Source of the DNA: Sphingomonas endolithica
GTDB taxonomy: Bacteria; Pseudomonadota; Alphaproteobacteria; Sphingomonadales; Sphingomonadaceae
Direction: 5' to 3'
Length of the DNA stretch: 64,000 nucleotides
Assembly: GCF_025231525.1 (NCBI RefSeq)
Contig: NZ_CP103057.1
Location: forward strand, 3,792,501-3,856,500
Both the position numbers and the translations under genes were made by a program. Below the pieces are notes generated by a model, which worked only from the letters and a program-made list of their open reading frames with translations, did no database searches and had not been told where the DNA came from. Positions 17,647 through 26,925 of this stretch are shown piece by piece (position 1 is the first letter of the stretch; each line of letters begins with the position of its first letter).

Positions 17647-17954
17647 GGGTGGGTTGCTACTGGTTTGCTGGTAGCGGCTGAGCCGACAGCAATGCTGTTC
17701 CCCGGCGGACGCCGGGGTCCAGGCGGACAGGTGGTGGTAACGAAGCGCGGCGCGCTTCATTGACGTTTCGCTCCTGGGCCCCGGCCTTCGCCGGGGAACA
17801 GCGATGCTTGCTGAGCTCAGCCTTTCCCTTCGTGTCGGGCGAAGTCGAGACACTGCGCTCCGAGCGGTGTCTCGACTTCGCTCGACACAAACGGCGGGGG
17901 TTGGTCGCGCGGGTCGTGCTCATCACGTGGGCCGGCGATCCACCGTGTAATCAA
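17647..17954. repeat. intergenic gap with two repeat types
   Basis: Positions 17692-17802 hold an inverted pair of the ttccccggcgg-x-ccggggtccag type, also seen at 59551 and 61541. Positions 17832-17888 hold a long hairpin gtgtcgggcgaagtcgagacac / gtgtctcgacttcgctcgacac. The pairs lie downstream of the GH3 gene and could end its transcript. No gene is seen. Confidence 0.75.
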
Positions 17955-18164
17955 TCAGCTTTTTGCTGCCAAGGTATGTGCGACCAAGGCGTTGGCGTGT
18001 CCGTGACCCATGCCGTGGTCGTTCTTCAGCATCGCGACCAGATTCATGTGCTTTGCCGGCAAGTGCCTGCGGATGAGATCCTGCCATTCCGCGATCGGCC
18101 TGCCGTATTTCTTTTCGATAGAGGGAAAGTAGGATGTAGGTCCTTTGGTCGGTTCATCGGCCAT
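17955..18164 (-). CDS. small DUF4287-type protein
   Basis: A 69-residue soluble protein: a conserved YFPSIEKKYGRPIAEWQDLI start, then KHMNLVAMLKNDHGMGHGHANALVAH. This pattern matches the DUF4287 family of short bacterial proteins without known function, sometimes fused to other domains. There is no signal peptide or membrane segment. It is transcribed towards the repeat gap, 80 bp after a YdeI-like gene on the same strand. Such small genes are often stress-associated, but nothing in the sequence shows that. Confidence 0.8.
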   Translation of the reverse strand: MADEPTKGPTSYFPSIEKKYGRPIAEWQDLIRRHLPAKHMNLVAMLKNDHGMGHGHANALVAHTLAAKS

Positions 18165-18244
18165 GGTCGCTCATTCCCCATCTTGTGCACCGCCAAAGCA
18201 TCTTTGCTTTCCACCGGCAGGATCGCAAGAGCAACGCCGCGGGA

Positions 18245-18559
18245 TCACAATCCGGTCTTCGGCTGGCGATCGATCAGGACCGCCTGTTGCCATCGGCCGG
18301 GCGCCTTGTCGGTGCGGTGGATGCATCCGGGCCAGCAACAAGGGCGCTTCTTGCCCTCCCGCAATTCTTCGCAGGTGCGGTGGATGCGGCGTTGGCGAGT
18401 TGCCGGCTGTTTCGCATCATCGACCCAGCAAATGAACTCGTTGCGCCCGAGTGGCGTCAAGCTTTCCCAGAGCGTGAAGACTTGTGGGTCGGCGCGCACG
18501 GCCGCCTGTAGATCGTCGCTTGCTTCGTGGACGGTGCCTTGGGGGAATGCGCTTGCCAC
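18245..18559 (-). CDS. YdeI/OmpD-associated family protein
   Basis: A 104-residue protein that fits the C-terminal part of the YdeI/OmpD-associated family: LWESLTPLGRNEFICWVDDAKQPATRQRRI, followed by EELREGKKRPCCWPGC. Members are implicated in resistance to antimicrobial peptides in Salmonella, but the short alphaproteobacterial versions are uncharacterised. The start is GTG with a ggagg site 4 bases before it. The Cys-rich CCWPGC motif is intact. Confidence 0.8.
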   Translation of the reverse strand: MASAFPQGTVHEASDDLQAAVRADPQVFTLWESLTPLGRNEFICWVDDAKQPATRQRRIHRTCEELREGKKRPCCWPGCIHRTDKAPGRWQQAVLIDRQPKTGL

Positions 18560-18943
18560 GAGACCTCCGGGTGCTGGTGGTTGAGCTTGCTATCCTAGGC
18601 TGTGATTGTTCTACATCAACCCGTTCGGGTCGACGGGCATCCGGGTACTACAGGAGGACTTTACCTAATATCCGTTCGTGCTGATTAGAGACCGAGTAGG
18701 CCGTAGGCCGTATCGAGGGCTCCTATCGAAGCACTTTGGAGCGCGGTATCGCGTGTCCTTCGATACGCCCTCTCGATACGCGCTTCGCGCTACTCGATGG
18801 CTACTCAGGACGAACGGGGAGGGGAGAGGTTAGGTAACGCTCGTCACCGCGCAGGTATCTCGACTTCGCTCTATACGAATGGGAGGGTGATCACGTCCGG
18901 GTCGTCATGCTGTAATGCGCTGTAGCAGGATTGCTGCCAGCCG
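18560..18943. repeat. intergenic gap with dispersed gttcgt/ctcgatacg repeats
   Basis: Positions 18672-18734 are an inverted copy of the element at 28526-28587 (ccgttcgtgctga..., ending tcgaagcac). Positions 18754-18819 hold another related element beginning gtccttcgatac and ending aggacgaacggg. The remainder shows no RNA gene and no plausible ORF. Confidence 0.7.
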
Positions 18944-19888
18944 CTATCTGTTCGTCGAGCCCGGTGCCCGCCCTCGTTCCACATGCTTGCGCGCCTCCAG
19001 CCAGCCGCCATCGGCCAGCCAGTCGGCTAGGCGATCGGGCCAGTGCAGGATCGAGATCCGGTTGCTCTCGTCGAGATTGAAGGCGTGGTCGGCCTCGGCA
19101 TACATGTGGAGTTCGGCCGAGACGCCGGCTTTGCGCAACTGCTCGTAGAGCGTCACCGCGGGGGCGGCGCAGCAGGCGTCCAGCGAGCCGGCGGTGATGA
19201 AGGCGGGGGGTGCGCTCGCCGCGGCCTTGGCGGGGATGCCGAGCGGTCCGGGGAAGACGAGCACCTGGAAGTCGGGACGTGCACTCAGGGCGTCGATCGC
19301 ATCGGGTTTGTAGGCGGCGCGAGTACGCGGCGGCGGGGCGGGATTGTCGGCGACCAGCGAGACGAGTTCGCCGCCGGCGGAGAAGCCCATGATGCCGACG
19401 CGTGCCGGATCGATGCCGTAGCGTGTGGCATTGGCGCGCACCCAGCGGATCGCGCGGCGTGCATCGTCAACCGCGTCGCCCTCGATCGAGTAAGGCGTGC
19501 CGGGTTCGCGCGCGAGGCGGTATTTGAGCACGAAGGCGCTGACGCCGTAGCGGTTGAGCGCGGTGGCGACGCGGGTGCCTTCGTTGGTCCAAACCAGCAG
19601 GCGGTGCCCGCCGCCGGGCACGATGACGATCGCCGCGCCATTGTTGTGCTCGGGGGCCGCGGGGAAGGCGAGTAGCGAGGGGGCGTGCACGTTGCGCACC
19701 CAGTAATCGCGGCCGATCTCCGCCTCCTTGGCGCGGGCGGCGCTGCCGGGGGCGCCGCCCGGCCACAACGCGATCGCGTCATAGCGGGGCGGCGGCACGG
19801 GGGCGGGGTCGTCCGCCGCGCCGATCAGGACAAAGGGCAGCGCCAGCACCAGGCGTGTCCACCACGCGCGCGGGCGCGCCCAGGTCAT
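18944..19888 (-). CDS. secreted alpha/beta-hydrolase, probable (acetyl)xylan esterase
   Basis: Alpha/beta hydrolase of 314 aa with a signal peptide (TRLVLALPFVLIGAADD). The BD-FAE/acetylesterase-like signature is present: an oxyanion loop PGGGHRLL, nucleophile elbow GFSAGGE, and a C-terminal His in EADHAFNLD. It starts 1 bp after the xylA stop and is thus the last gene of the GH43-xylB-xylA-esterase operon. The most likely role is removing acetyl groups from xylo-oligosaccharides in the periplasm. The long in-frame N-terminal extension available upstream overlaps xylA and is not used. Confidence 0.87.
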   Translation of the reverse strand: MTWARPRAWWTRLVLALPFVLIGAADDPAPVPPPRYDAIALWPGGAPGSAARAKEAEIGRDYWVRNVHAPSLLAFPAAPEHNNGAAIVIVPGGGHRLLVWTNEGTRVATALNRYGVSAFVLKYRLAREPGTPYSIEGDAVDDARRAIRWVRANATRYGIDPARVGIMGFSAGGELVSLVADNPAPPPRTRAAYKPDAIDALSARPDFQVLVFPGPLGIPAKAAASAPPAFITAGSLDACCAAPAVTLYEQLRKAGVSAELHMYAEADHAFNLDESNRISILHWPDRLADWLADGGWLEARKHVERGRAPGSTNR

Positions 19889-19889
19889 A

Positions 19890-21197
19890 TCAGAGGAACC
19901 GGTTGATGAGGTTCTCGATGCGCTCCTGCTGGCCGGAACGGGGCTTTGGATCGATGTTCCGCTCGACCGCGAGATCGGCGATTTCCGCCAGGCTGCGGCT
20001 GCCGATATCGGTGCCGAAGCCGCTGTCCCAGCCGGCGTAGCGATCGGCGCGGATGCTATCGAGGCGACCGTCCTCGATGATCGCGGCGGCGTTGAGCAGG
20101 CCCTTGGCGACGACATCGATGCCGCCGACATGCCCGTAGAACAGATCGGCCGGATCCATGCTCTGGCGCCGTACCTTGGCATCGAAATTGAAGCCGCCGG
20201 TGGTGAAGCCGCCAGCGCGGATGATCTCGATCATCGCCAGCGTCAGTTCCTCGACCGAATTGGGGAATTGATCGGTGTCCCAGCCATTCTGCGGATCGCC
20301 GCGATTGGCGTCGATCGAGCCGAAGATGCCGAGCGCGCGGGCGGTGGCGATTTCGTGTTCGAACGTGTGGCCGGACAACGTGGCGTGGTTGGCCTCGATG
20401 TTGACCTTGACCTCGTTCTCCAGGCCGTAGCGTTTGAGGAAGCCGTACACGGTCGCGGTGTCGAAATCGTATTGGTGCTTGGTCGGTTCGTGCGGCTTGG
20501 GTTCGATCAGGATCGTGCCGGTGAAGCCGATCTTGTGCTTGTGCTCGACCACGAGGCTCAGGAAGCGGCCGAAATTATCGAGCTCGCGCTTCATGTCGGT
20601 GTTGAGCAGCGTCTCGTACCCCTCGCGACCGCCCCACAGCACGTAATTCTCGCCGCCCAGGCGGTGCGTGGCTTCGAGCGCGTCGCGGACCTGCAATGCG
20701 CCGAACGCGAACACTTCCGGATCGGGGTTGGTGGCGCCGCCGGCGGCAAAGCGCGGGTGGCTGAACAGGTTGGCGGTGCCCCACAGGAGCTTGCGGCCGG
20801 AGGAGGCCTGGAGCTGTTCGAGATGGTCGACCGCCTCGGCGAAGAAGCGGCGATGCTCGGTGATGTTGGCGGCGTCGGCCATGACGTCAACGTCGTGGAA
20901 GCAGTAGAAGGGCACGTCGAGCTTCTGGAAGAAGTCGAACGCGACCTCGCGCTTCTCGGCGGCCGCCGCGCTGTCGTTCGCGCCGCGATGCCATGGGCGA
21001 TCGAAGGTGCCGCCGCCGAACACGTCGCTGCCGGGCCAGCAGAAGGTGTGCCAGAAGCAGGCGGCGAAGCGCAGATGCTCCTCCATCGTCTTGCCGAGCA
21101 CGACGCGCTTCTTGTCGTAGAAGCGATACGCCAGCTCGTTGCGGCTGTCGGGGCCTTCATAGGCGATCGGGGCGATATCGGCGAAGAAATCGGACAT
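19890..21197 (-). CDS. xylA: xylose isomerase
   Basis: Converts D-xylose to D-xylulose in the cytoplasm; 435 aa, a normal length for the class II enzyme. His101 and Asp104 (FHDVD) match the catalytic pair of the E. coli enzyme. The metal-site motifs [31 protein letters not shown] and [20 protein letters not shown] are all intact. The ATG follows directly on the xylulokinase TAA (TAAATG), and the gene precedes the esterase by 1 bp. It belongs to the operon under operator B at 23800. Confidence 0.98.
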   Translation of the reverse strand: MSDFFADIAPIAYEGPDSRNELAYRFYDKKRVVLGKTMEEHLRFAACFWHTFCWPGSDVFGGGTFDRPWHRGANDSAAAAEKREVAFDFFQKLDVPFYCFHDVDVMADAANITEHRRFFAEAVDHLEQLQASSGRKLLWGTANLFSHPRFAAGGATNPDPEVFAFGALQVRDALEATHRLGGENYVLWGGREGYETLLNTDMKRELDNFGRFLSLVVEHKHKIGFTGTILIEPKPHEPTKHQYDFDTATVYGFLKRYGLENEVKVNIEANHATLSGHTFEHEIATARALGIFGSIDANRGDPQNGWDTDQFPNSVEELTLAMIEIIRAGGFTTGGFNFDAKVRRQSMDPADLFYGHVGGIDVVAKGLLNAAAIIEDGRLDSIRADRYAGWDSGFGTDIGSRSLAEIADLAVERNIDPKPRSGQQERIENLINRFL

Positions 21198-22658
21198 TTA
21201 CGCGTTCCTTGGGGAGATTTTGGGGGTGATGCGGGAATAGGCCTGGCGAAAGGCGGCTTTCTTGGCGGCGAGCGCCGAGATCAGCGCCGGATCGGGCGAT
21301 ACGGTGTGCGAGACGGGCGGGGCGACGCAAACGGTGGTGGGGTCGCCGCGGTCGACCGCCAGCTGTGCAAGGCGGGCGGCGCCGAGCGCGGGGCCGACTT
21401 CGCCGCCCTGCAGATAGACGAGTTCGACCTCCATCGCGGCGGCAATGACGCGGCCCCAATAGCTGGAGCGCGCACCGCCGCCGATCACCGACAGGCGATC
21501 GACCACGGTGCCGGCCTCGCGCAGCACGTCGAGCCCGTCGGCGAGCGCGAAGGCGACGCCTTCGAGCACCGCCTCGGCCAGGCGGCCGGCATCGGTATCA
21601 TTGTCGAGATTGAGGAAGGCGCCGCGCACGTCGGCATCGTTGTGCGGCGTGCGCTCGCCCGAGAGATAGGGGAGGAACAGTTCCGGGCCGCTTGCGGGGC
21701 CAGCGGCTTCGGCGCGGGCGAACAGGTCGGCGGCACCTGTCGCACCGGTGATCCGCGCGACCCAGTCGATGCACGAAGCCGCCGAAAGGTGGACCGACAT
21801 CTGGTGCCACATGCCCGGCAGCGCGTGGCAGAAAGCGTGCACCGCGCGCGCCGGATTGGGGCGGAAGTCGTCGGTGGCGACGAAGATGACGCCCGACGTG
21901 CCGAGCGACAGCAGGGCATCGCCATCGCGCACCACGCCGACGCCGATCGCGCCTGCGGCATTGTCGCCGCCACCCGCCGCGACGGGTACCTGGGGCATAC
22001 CCCACAGTTCCGCGATGTCGGCGCTCAAGGTGCCGGTGATCTCGGAGCCCTCGAAAAGCTTCGGCATCTGCGCTTGCGTGAGCCCGCAGGCGCCAAGCAG
22101 CACGTCGCTCCAGCGGCGCGCGCCAACGTCGAGCCACAGCGTGCCGGCGCTGTCCGACAGATCGGAGGCCTTGTCGCCGGTCATGCGCAGGCGGACATAA
22201 TCCTTGGGCAGCAGCACGGTCGCTACCTGCGCGAAGATCTCCGGTTCATGCGCGCGCACCCAGAGCAATTTGGGCGCCGTGAAACCGGGCATGGCGATGT
22301 TGCCGGCGATCGCGCGCAGATCGGGCACGGCCTGTTCCAGCGCGGCGCATTCGGCAAAGCTGCGGCCGTCGTTCCACAGGATTGCGGGCCTGAGCGGCCG
22401 GTCATCGGCGTCGAGCAGGGTCGCGCCGTGCATCTGCCCGGCAAGGCCGATGCCGCGCACTGCCCGGCGCACGCCCGGATCGATCGCCTGCACCGCGGCG
22501 ATCGTCGCGCGCCACCACGCCTCCGGATCCTGTTCAGACCAGGAAGGATGCGGCCGTTGCACGGTGAGTGCGGCAACGCCTTGCCCAGCAACGCCGCCCG
22601 CTTCGTCGAGCACGACGGCCTTCACGCCGGACGTGCCGATATCGATCCCCAGGAACAT
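21198..22658 (-). CDS. xylB: xylulokinase
   Basis: FGGY-family sugar kinase (486 aa) that phosphorylates D-xylulose to xylulose 5-phosphate for the pentose phosphate pathway. The phosphate-binding start GIDIGTSGVKAVVLD, the GLAGQMHGA motif and the ATP-domain motifs GDNAAGAIGVGV and VIGGGARSSYW are intact. It lies 5 bp after the GH43 gene and directly abuts xylA, so the three are co-transcribed. The name xylB follows E. coli usage and should not be confused with the Caulobacter xylB dehydrogenase, represented here by the SDR at 28607. Confidence 0.97.
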   Translation of the reverse strand: MFLGIDIGTSGVKAVVLDEAGGVAGQGVAALTVQRPHPSWSEQDPEAWWRATIAAVQAIDPGVRRAVRGIGLAGQMHGATLLDADDRPLRPAILWNDGRSFAECAALEQAVPDLRAIAGNIAMPGFTAPKLLWVRAHEPEIFAQVATVLLPKDYVRLRMTGDKASDLSDSAGTLWLDVGARRWSDVLLGACGLTQAQMPKLFEGSEITGTLSADIAELWGMPQVPVAAGGGDNAAGAIGVGVVRDGDALLSLGTSGVIFVATDDFRPNPARAVHAFCHALPGMWHQMSVHLSAASCIDWVARITGATGAADLFARAEAAGPASGPELFLPYLSGERTPHNDADVRGAFLNLDNDTDAGRLAEAVLEGVAFALADGLDVLREAGTVVDRLSVIGGGARSSYWGRVIAAAMEVELVYLQGGEVGPALGAARLAQLAVDRGDPTTVCVAPPVSHTVSPDPALISALAAKKAAFRQAYSRITPKISPRNA

Positions 22659-22663
22659 GCCGA

Positions 22664-23746
22664 TCAGTCTTTGAAGGGGTTGATCGGCCGGATCGTACCG
22701 TCGGCATTGAAGAACATCTCGGTCATCTTGGCCGAGCGCAGGTGGTTCTTATTCGACAACTGCGTGTCGTGGTAGAACAGCCACCAGCGGTTCTGGAACT
22801 CGATGATCGAATGGTGCGTGGTCCAGCCCTGCACCGGCGCCATGATGTGGCCGGTGTAGCGGAACGGGCCGTACGGATTGTCGCCGATCGCGTAGTTGAC
22901 GAAGTGCGTGTCGCCGGTCGAGTAGGTGTAATAATATTTGCCGCCGCGCTTGAACATGAACGAGGCTTCGAAGAAGCGCCGGTCATGGTCGCCGCCGAGC
23001 ACGGGCTTGCCGGCTTCGTCGAGGATCTGCACGTCGCGCGGTGCCTCGGCGAACTGCTTCATGTCGGCGGTCAGGCGCGCGACCTTGCCTGATAGCGCTG
23101 GCTTGTCGTCCTGGCGGAGGTCGGTGTCACCGGCGTCCGCATCGAACTTTCCGGTCGCCCAACGCTGCAACTGGCCACCCCAGATGCCGCCGAAAAACAT
23201 GTAGCTCTGGCCGTCGGTGTCGGTGAACACCGCGGGGTCGATCGAGAAGCTGCCGCGGATCGGTGCGGCCTCGGCCTTGAACGGGCCGGTCGGCGACTTG
23301 GAGGTGGCCACGCCGATGCGGAACACGCCCTGTTTGTCGCGCGCCGGCATGTAGAGATAATAGGTGCCGTTCTTGTAGGCGGCGTCCGGCGCCCAGGTCT
23401 GCTTGGAGGCCCAGGGAATGTCCTTCACGTCGATCGCCACCGGATGCACGGTGACCGGACCGCCCGGGCGCGCCATACTGAGTACGCGGTAATCGTGCAT
23501 GGCATATTGGTTGCCGAGATCGTCGTCGGGAATGCCGGCATCGACATCGTGGCTGGGATAGACGTAGATCCGGCCGTTGAAGACATGCGCGGATGGATCG
23601 GCGACGAAGATGTCCTTGACCAGAGGCTGCGCGAGATAGCGCTTGCCCTCCGGGCTGCGCTGTTCGGCGGTCTTGGTTTGCGCGAGCACGAGCGTGCCCG
23701 CCAACGCGAGCGGCAGAGCCAGGAGCTTGGCGATGGTGTAGCGCAT
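22664..23746 (-). CDS. GH43 glycoside hydrolase (arabinofuranosidase/xylosidase type), exported
   Basis: Five-bladed propeller GH43 enzyme, about 360 aa, with a signal peptide ending near VLAQ. The catalytic base Asp is in FVADPSAHVF, the pKa-modulating Asp in FSIDPAVFTD, and the acid Glu in FFEASFMFKRG. There is no accessory C-terminal domain, so it belongs to a short GH43 subfamily acting on xylo- or arabinoxylo-oligosaccharides; the exact bond is undetermined. An ATG 15 bases upstream exists (23761), but the taggatgg site is well spaced only for the start at 23746. First gene of the xylB-xylA operon, 54 bp downstream of operator B. Confidence 0.9.
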   Translation of the reverse strand: MRYTIAKLLALPLALAGTLVLAQTKTAEQRSPEGKRYLAQPLVKDIFVADPSAHVFNGRIYVYPSHDVDAGIPDDDLGNQYAMHDYRVLSMARPGGPVTVHPVAIDVKDIPWASKQTWAPDAAYKNGTYYLYMPARDKQGVFRIGVATSKSPTGPFKAEAAPIRGSFSIDPAVFTDTDGQSYMFFGGIWGGQLQRWATGKFDADAGDTDLRQDDKPALSGKVARLTADMKQFAEAPRDVQILDEAGKPVLGGDHDRRFFEASFMFKRGGKYYYTYSTGDTHFVNYAIGDNPYGPFRYTGHIMAPVQGWTTHHSIIEFQNRWWLFYHDTQLSNKNHLRSAKMTEMFFNADGTIRPINPFKD

Positions 23747-23799
23747 AATCTTCGGGTCCATCCTAATGGCGATCTTCTGCGAGATCTGTCGTGGGCATC

Positions 23800-23813
23800 A
23801 GATAGCGCTACCA
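23800..23813. promoter_or_regulatory. LacI-type operator B (xylan regulon)
   Basis: AGATAGCGCTACCA, reverse complement TGGTAGCGCTATCT. It lies in the divergent region between the GH43-xylB-xylA operon (54 bp to the start) and lacI-2 (118 bp to the start), so one repressor could control both. Confidence 0.72.
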
Positions 23814-23931
23814 TATCGGCCGATCCCGACCGGAGCAAGGGGCGAGGGCAGGCGGCGCCATACCGGTTCAGGAATTACCGTCTGCGTACGCGAGCGGGCA
23901 TTTCACCTCCGACACTTGCGGGAGGCGATGG

Positions 23932-25032
23932 TTGCGCTACTCGTGCGGCATGGAACCCGGTCAAACCAACACCAGAACATCACGTCGCGCCGGTGGGGCA
24001 CCGACGATCGGCGATGTCGCCAAGCGCGCGGGCGTATCGCCGATGACCGTCTCCCGCGTGATCAACGGCGAAAGCAATGTCCGGCCGGCGACGCGCGACG
24101 CGGTGAATGCAGCGATCTCGGCGATGAATTACGCGCCCAATCCGGCGGCCCGCAGCCTGGCCGGCGCCGGGCAGACGCGCATCGGCCTGCTATACAGCAA
24201 TCCCAGTGCCGGCTTCCTGAGCGAATTCCTGCTCGGCAGCCTCGACCAGGCGGCGCGCAGCGACGTGCAGATCATCGTCGAGAAGTGCGAATTGGGCGAG
24301 CACGAAATCGAGGTGACCAAGCATCTGATCGATGGCGGGATCGACGGCATCGTCCTGCCGCCCCCCTTGTGCGAGGCAGAGGCAGTGCTCGAGCTGCTGG
24401 CCGCGGCGCGCGTGCCGACCGTCACCGTGGCGAGCGGTTGCCCGTCGAAGAACGTGCTGGCGATCCGCATCGACGACCGCACGGCGGCATTGACGATGAC
24501 GCGACACATCATCGCGCTTGGCCATCGCCGCATCGGCTTCATCACCGGCAACCCCAATCTGTCGGCGAGTGCGCAGCGGCTGGAAGGCTATGGCGCGGCG
24601 CTGGAGGAGGTCGGGGTGGAGATCGATCCCGATCTGATCACGCATGGCCTGTACACCTATCGATCTGGGTTGGATGCGGCCGAACAATTGCTCGACCTGG
24701 AAGAAGCGCCGACCGCGATCTTTGCCTCCAACGACGACATGGCGGCGGCGACGGTGGCGGTGGCGCATCGCCGCGGGCTGGACGTGCCCGGTGACCTCAC
24801 GGTGTGCGGGTTCGACGATACGACCCTGTCGACCGCGATCTGGCCGGAACTCACCACGATTCATCAGCCGATCGCCGACATGTCGCGTGCCGCGGTCGAA
24901 TTGCTCGTCTCGACGATCCGGCAGTCGAAGGGGGGCGGGCGAGCCGAACCGCACCGGCTGCTCGATTTCACGCTGATCCGCCGCCAATCCGATGCCGCGC
25001 CGCGGCGGCGGCCGGCGGTGCGGCGCACTTGA
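23932..25032 (+). CDS. LacI family transcriptional regulator (lacI-2), probable xylose/xylan repressor
   Basis: LacI/GalR regulator of about 366 aa: HTH TIGDVAKRAGVSPMTVSRVING, hinge NPAARSLAGAG, and an effector domain with LGHRRIGFITG, IFASNDDMAAATV and GDLTVCGFDD. It sits between two operators of the same class (23800 and 25048), as expected for a local repressor, and is the best candidate for the regulator of the whole set, analogous to Caulobacter XylR. The start chosen is TTG at 23932 because a gggagg site lies 6 bases before it; ATG at 23950 is the alternative but has no site nearby. It is followed 78 bp later by xylD on the same strand. Confidence 0.93.
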   Translation: MRYSCGMEPGQTNTRTSRRAGGAPTIGDVAKRAGVSPMTVSRVINGESNVRPATRDAVNAAISAMNYAPNPAARSLAGAGQTRIGLLYSNPSAGFLSEFLLGSLDQAARSDVQIIVEKCELGEHEIEVTKHLIDGGIDGIVLPPPLCEAEAVLELLAAARVPTVTVASGCPSKNVLAIRIDDRTAALTMTRHIIALGHRRIGFITGNPNLSASAQRLEGYGAALEEVGVEIDPDLITHGLYTYRSGLDAAEQLLDLEEAPTAIFASNDDMAAATVAVAHRRGLDVPGDLTVCGFDDTTLSTAIWPELTTIHQPIADMSRAAVELLVSTIRQSKGGGRAEPHRLLDFTLIRRQSDAAPRRRPAVRRT

Positions 25033-25047
25033 CCACATGATATTTCG

Positions 25048-25061
25048 TGGTAGCGATAACA
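25048..25061. promoter_or_regulatory. LacI-type operator C (xylan regulon)
   Basis: TGGTAGCGATAACA, 15 bp after the lacI-2 stop and 49 bp before the xylD start codon. It matches the other operators at the TGGTAGCG half and the closing CA. Confidence 0.7.
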
Positions 25062-25110
25062 GCGGTGCTGCGCCGAACTAAACGGTCACGTGCCTGAGGG
25101 AGAGTGAAAC

Positions 25111-26889
25111 GTGTCTCGCGTACCGGTCCGTCCCTTCCGCTCGCGCGACTGGTTTGCCGATCCGGCACGGTCGGACATGACGGCGCTCTACCTCGAACGG
25201 TTCATGAATTACGGGCTGACCGCCGACGAGCTGCGATCGGGCCGCCCGATCATCGGCATCGCCCAGACCGGCAGCGATCTGTCACCGTGCAACCGCATCC
25301 ATCTCGATCTGGCGCGCCGGGTGCGCGACGGCATCCGCGATGCAGGCGGGATTGCGATGGAATTTCCAGTGCACCCGATCTTCGAGAATTGCCGCCGCCC
25401 GACCGCCGCGCTCGACCGCAACCTGGCCTATCTCGGGTTAGTCGAGACGCTGTACGGCTATCCGATCGATGCGGTGGTGCTGACCACCGGGTGCGACAAG
25501 ACCACGCCATCGGGGATCATGGCGGCATCGACCGTCGATATCCCGGCGATCGTGCTGTCCGGCGGGCCGATGCTCGACGGCTGGCACGAGGGTGAGCTGG
25601 TCGGATCGGGCACGGTCATCTGGCGCTCGCGGCGCAAGCTGGCGGCAGGCGAGATCGACGAAGAGGAATTCCTGCGCCGCGCGACGGACAGTGCGCCATC
25701 GGCCGGGCATTGCAACACGATGGGCACGGCGTCGACGATGAACGCCGTGGCCGAGGCGCTCGGCCTGTCGCTGACGGGATGCGCGGCGATCCCCGCGCCG
25801 TACCGCGAGCGCGGTCAGTTCGCGTATGAGACCGGGCGCCGCATCGTCGAGATGGCGTATGAGGACCTGCGCCCATCGCATATCCTAACGCGCGACAGCT
25901 TCCTGAATGCGATCCGCGTGGTGACGGCGATCGGCGGATCGTCCAACGCGCAGCCACACATCCACGCCATGGCGCGGCATGCCGGGGTGGAGATCAGCGC
26001 AGCGGACTGGTCGGAACACGGCTACGACCTTCCGCTGCTGGTCGACGTGCAGCCGGCCGGGCGCTTCCTGGGTGAACGGTTCCACCGCGCCGGCGGCGTG
26101 CCGGCGGTGATGAACGAGCTGTTGGGCGCGGGGAAGCTGGATGGGGCATGCCTGACGGTGACCGGGCGGACGCTGGCGGAGAATCTCACCGGCCGCATGG
26201 CGAGCGACCGCGAGGTCATCCGCGCGTTCGACCAACCGCTGAAGGAGCAGGCCGGGTTCCTGGTGCTGTCGGGCAATCTGTTCGACGTGGCGATCATGAA
26301 GACGAGCGTGATCTCGCCGGCATTCCGCGAACGCTATCTGCAGCGCGAGGGCGGGCCCGACATGTTCGAGGCGCGTGCGATCGTGTTCGACGGTTCGGAC
26401 GATTATCACCACCGGATCAACGATCCAGCGCTGGATATCGACGAGCATTGCATCCTGGTGATCCGCGGGGCGGGGCCGATCGGCTGGCCGGGATCGGCCG
26501 AGGTCGTCAACATGCAGCCGCCCGATCACCTGATCCAGCGCGGCATCATGGCGCTGCCGACGCTGGGCGACGGGCGGCAATCGGGGACATCGGACAGCCC
26601 GTCGATCCTGAACGCCAGTCCGGAAAGTGCGGTCGGCGGTGGATTGTCGTGGCTGCGAACCGGTGACATGATCCGCATCGATCTGAGGGCCGGGCGCTGC
26701 GATGCGCTGGTCGACGAGGACGAGATCGCGCGGCGGCGGACGGGACCGGCGCCGCCGGTGCCGGAGAGCCATACGCCGTGGGAGGAATTGTACCGCGAGA
26801 AGACAGGGCAGCTCGGCGATGGCGCGGTGCTTGATTTCGCGGTCAAATATCGTGGTATTTCGGCCAGGACACCACGGCACAATCATTAG
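25111..26889 (+). CDS. xylD: D-xylonate dehydratase (IlvD/Edd family)
   Basis: Iron-sulfur dehydratase converting D-xylonate to 2-keto-3-deoxy-D-xylonate, the committed step of the oxidative Weimberg route. It has 592 aa, as in the family. Cluster ligands Cys60 (SPCN), Cys128 (TTGCDK) and Cys201 (GHCNTMG), and the carbamylatable Lys130, match the pattern of L-arabinonate/D-xylonate dehydratases. From memory it resembles Caulobacter XylD closely, including the C-terminal PRHNH; this was not computed. The start is GTG with a gagggagag site. The MFS porter follows after 36 bp. L-arabinonate as substrate cannot be excluded. Confidence 0.94.
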   Translation: MSRVPVRPFRSRDWFADPARSDMTALYLERFMNYGLTADELRSGRPIIGIAQTGSDLSPCNRIHLDLARRVRDGIRDAGGIAMEFPVHPIFENCRRPTAALDRNLAYLGLVETLYGYPIDAVVLTTGCDKTTPSGIMAASTVDIPAIVLSGGPMLDGWHEGELVGSGTVIWRSRRKLAAGEIDEEEFLRRATDSAPSAGHCNTMGTASTMNAVAEALGLSLTGCAAIPAPYRERGQFAYETGRRIVEMAYEDLRPSHILTRDSFLNAIRVVTAIGGSSNAQPHIHAMARHAGVEISAADWSEHGYDLPLLVDVQPAGRFLGERFHRAGGVPAVMNELLGAGKLDGACLTVTGRTLAENLTGRMASDREVIRAFDQPLKEQAGFLVLSGNLFDVAIMKTSVISPAFRERYLQREGGPDMFEARAIVFDGSDDYHHRINDPALDIDEHCILVIRGAGPIGWPGSAEVVNMQPPDHLIQRGIMALPTLGDGRQSGTSDSPSILNASPESAVGGGLSWLRTGDMIRIDLRAGRCDALVDEDEIARRRTGPAPPVPESHTPWEELYREKTGQLGDGAVLDFAVKYRGISARTPRHNH

Positions 26890-26925
26890 CATCAGACCGG
26901 CACGGCCGGCCAAGGGGAGAGGATT

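Noticed and set aside
20130..22775. 881-codon open frame on the plus strand opposite xylA and xylB
   Set aside because: It mirrors two convincing genes with full catalytic motifs; the long frame comes from high third-position GC. No family features are seen.
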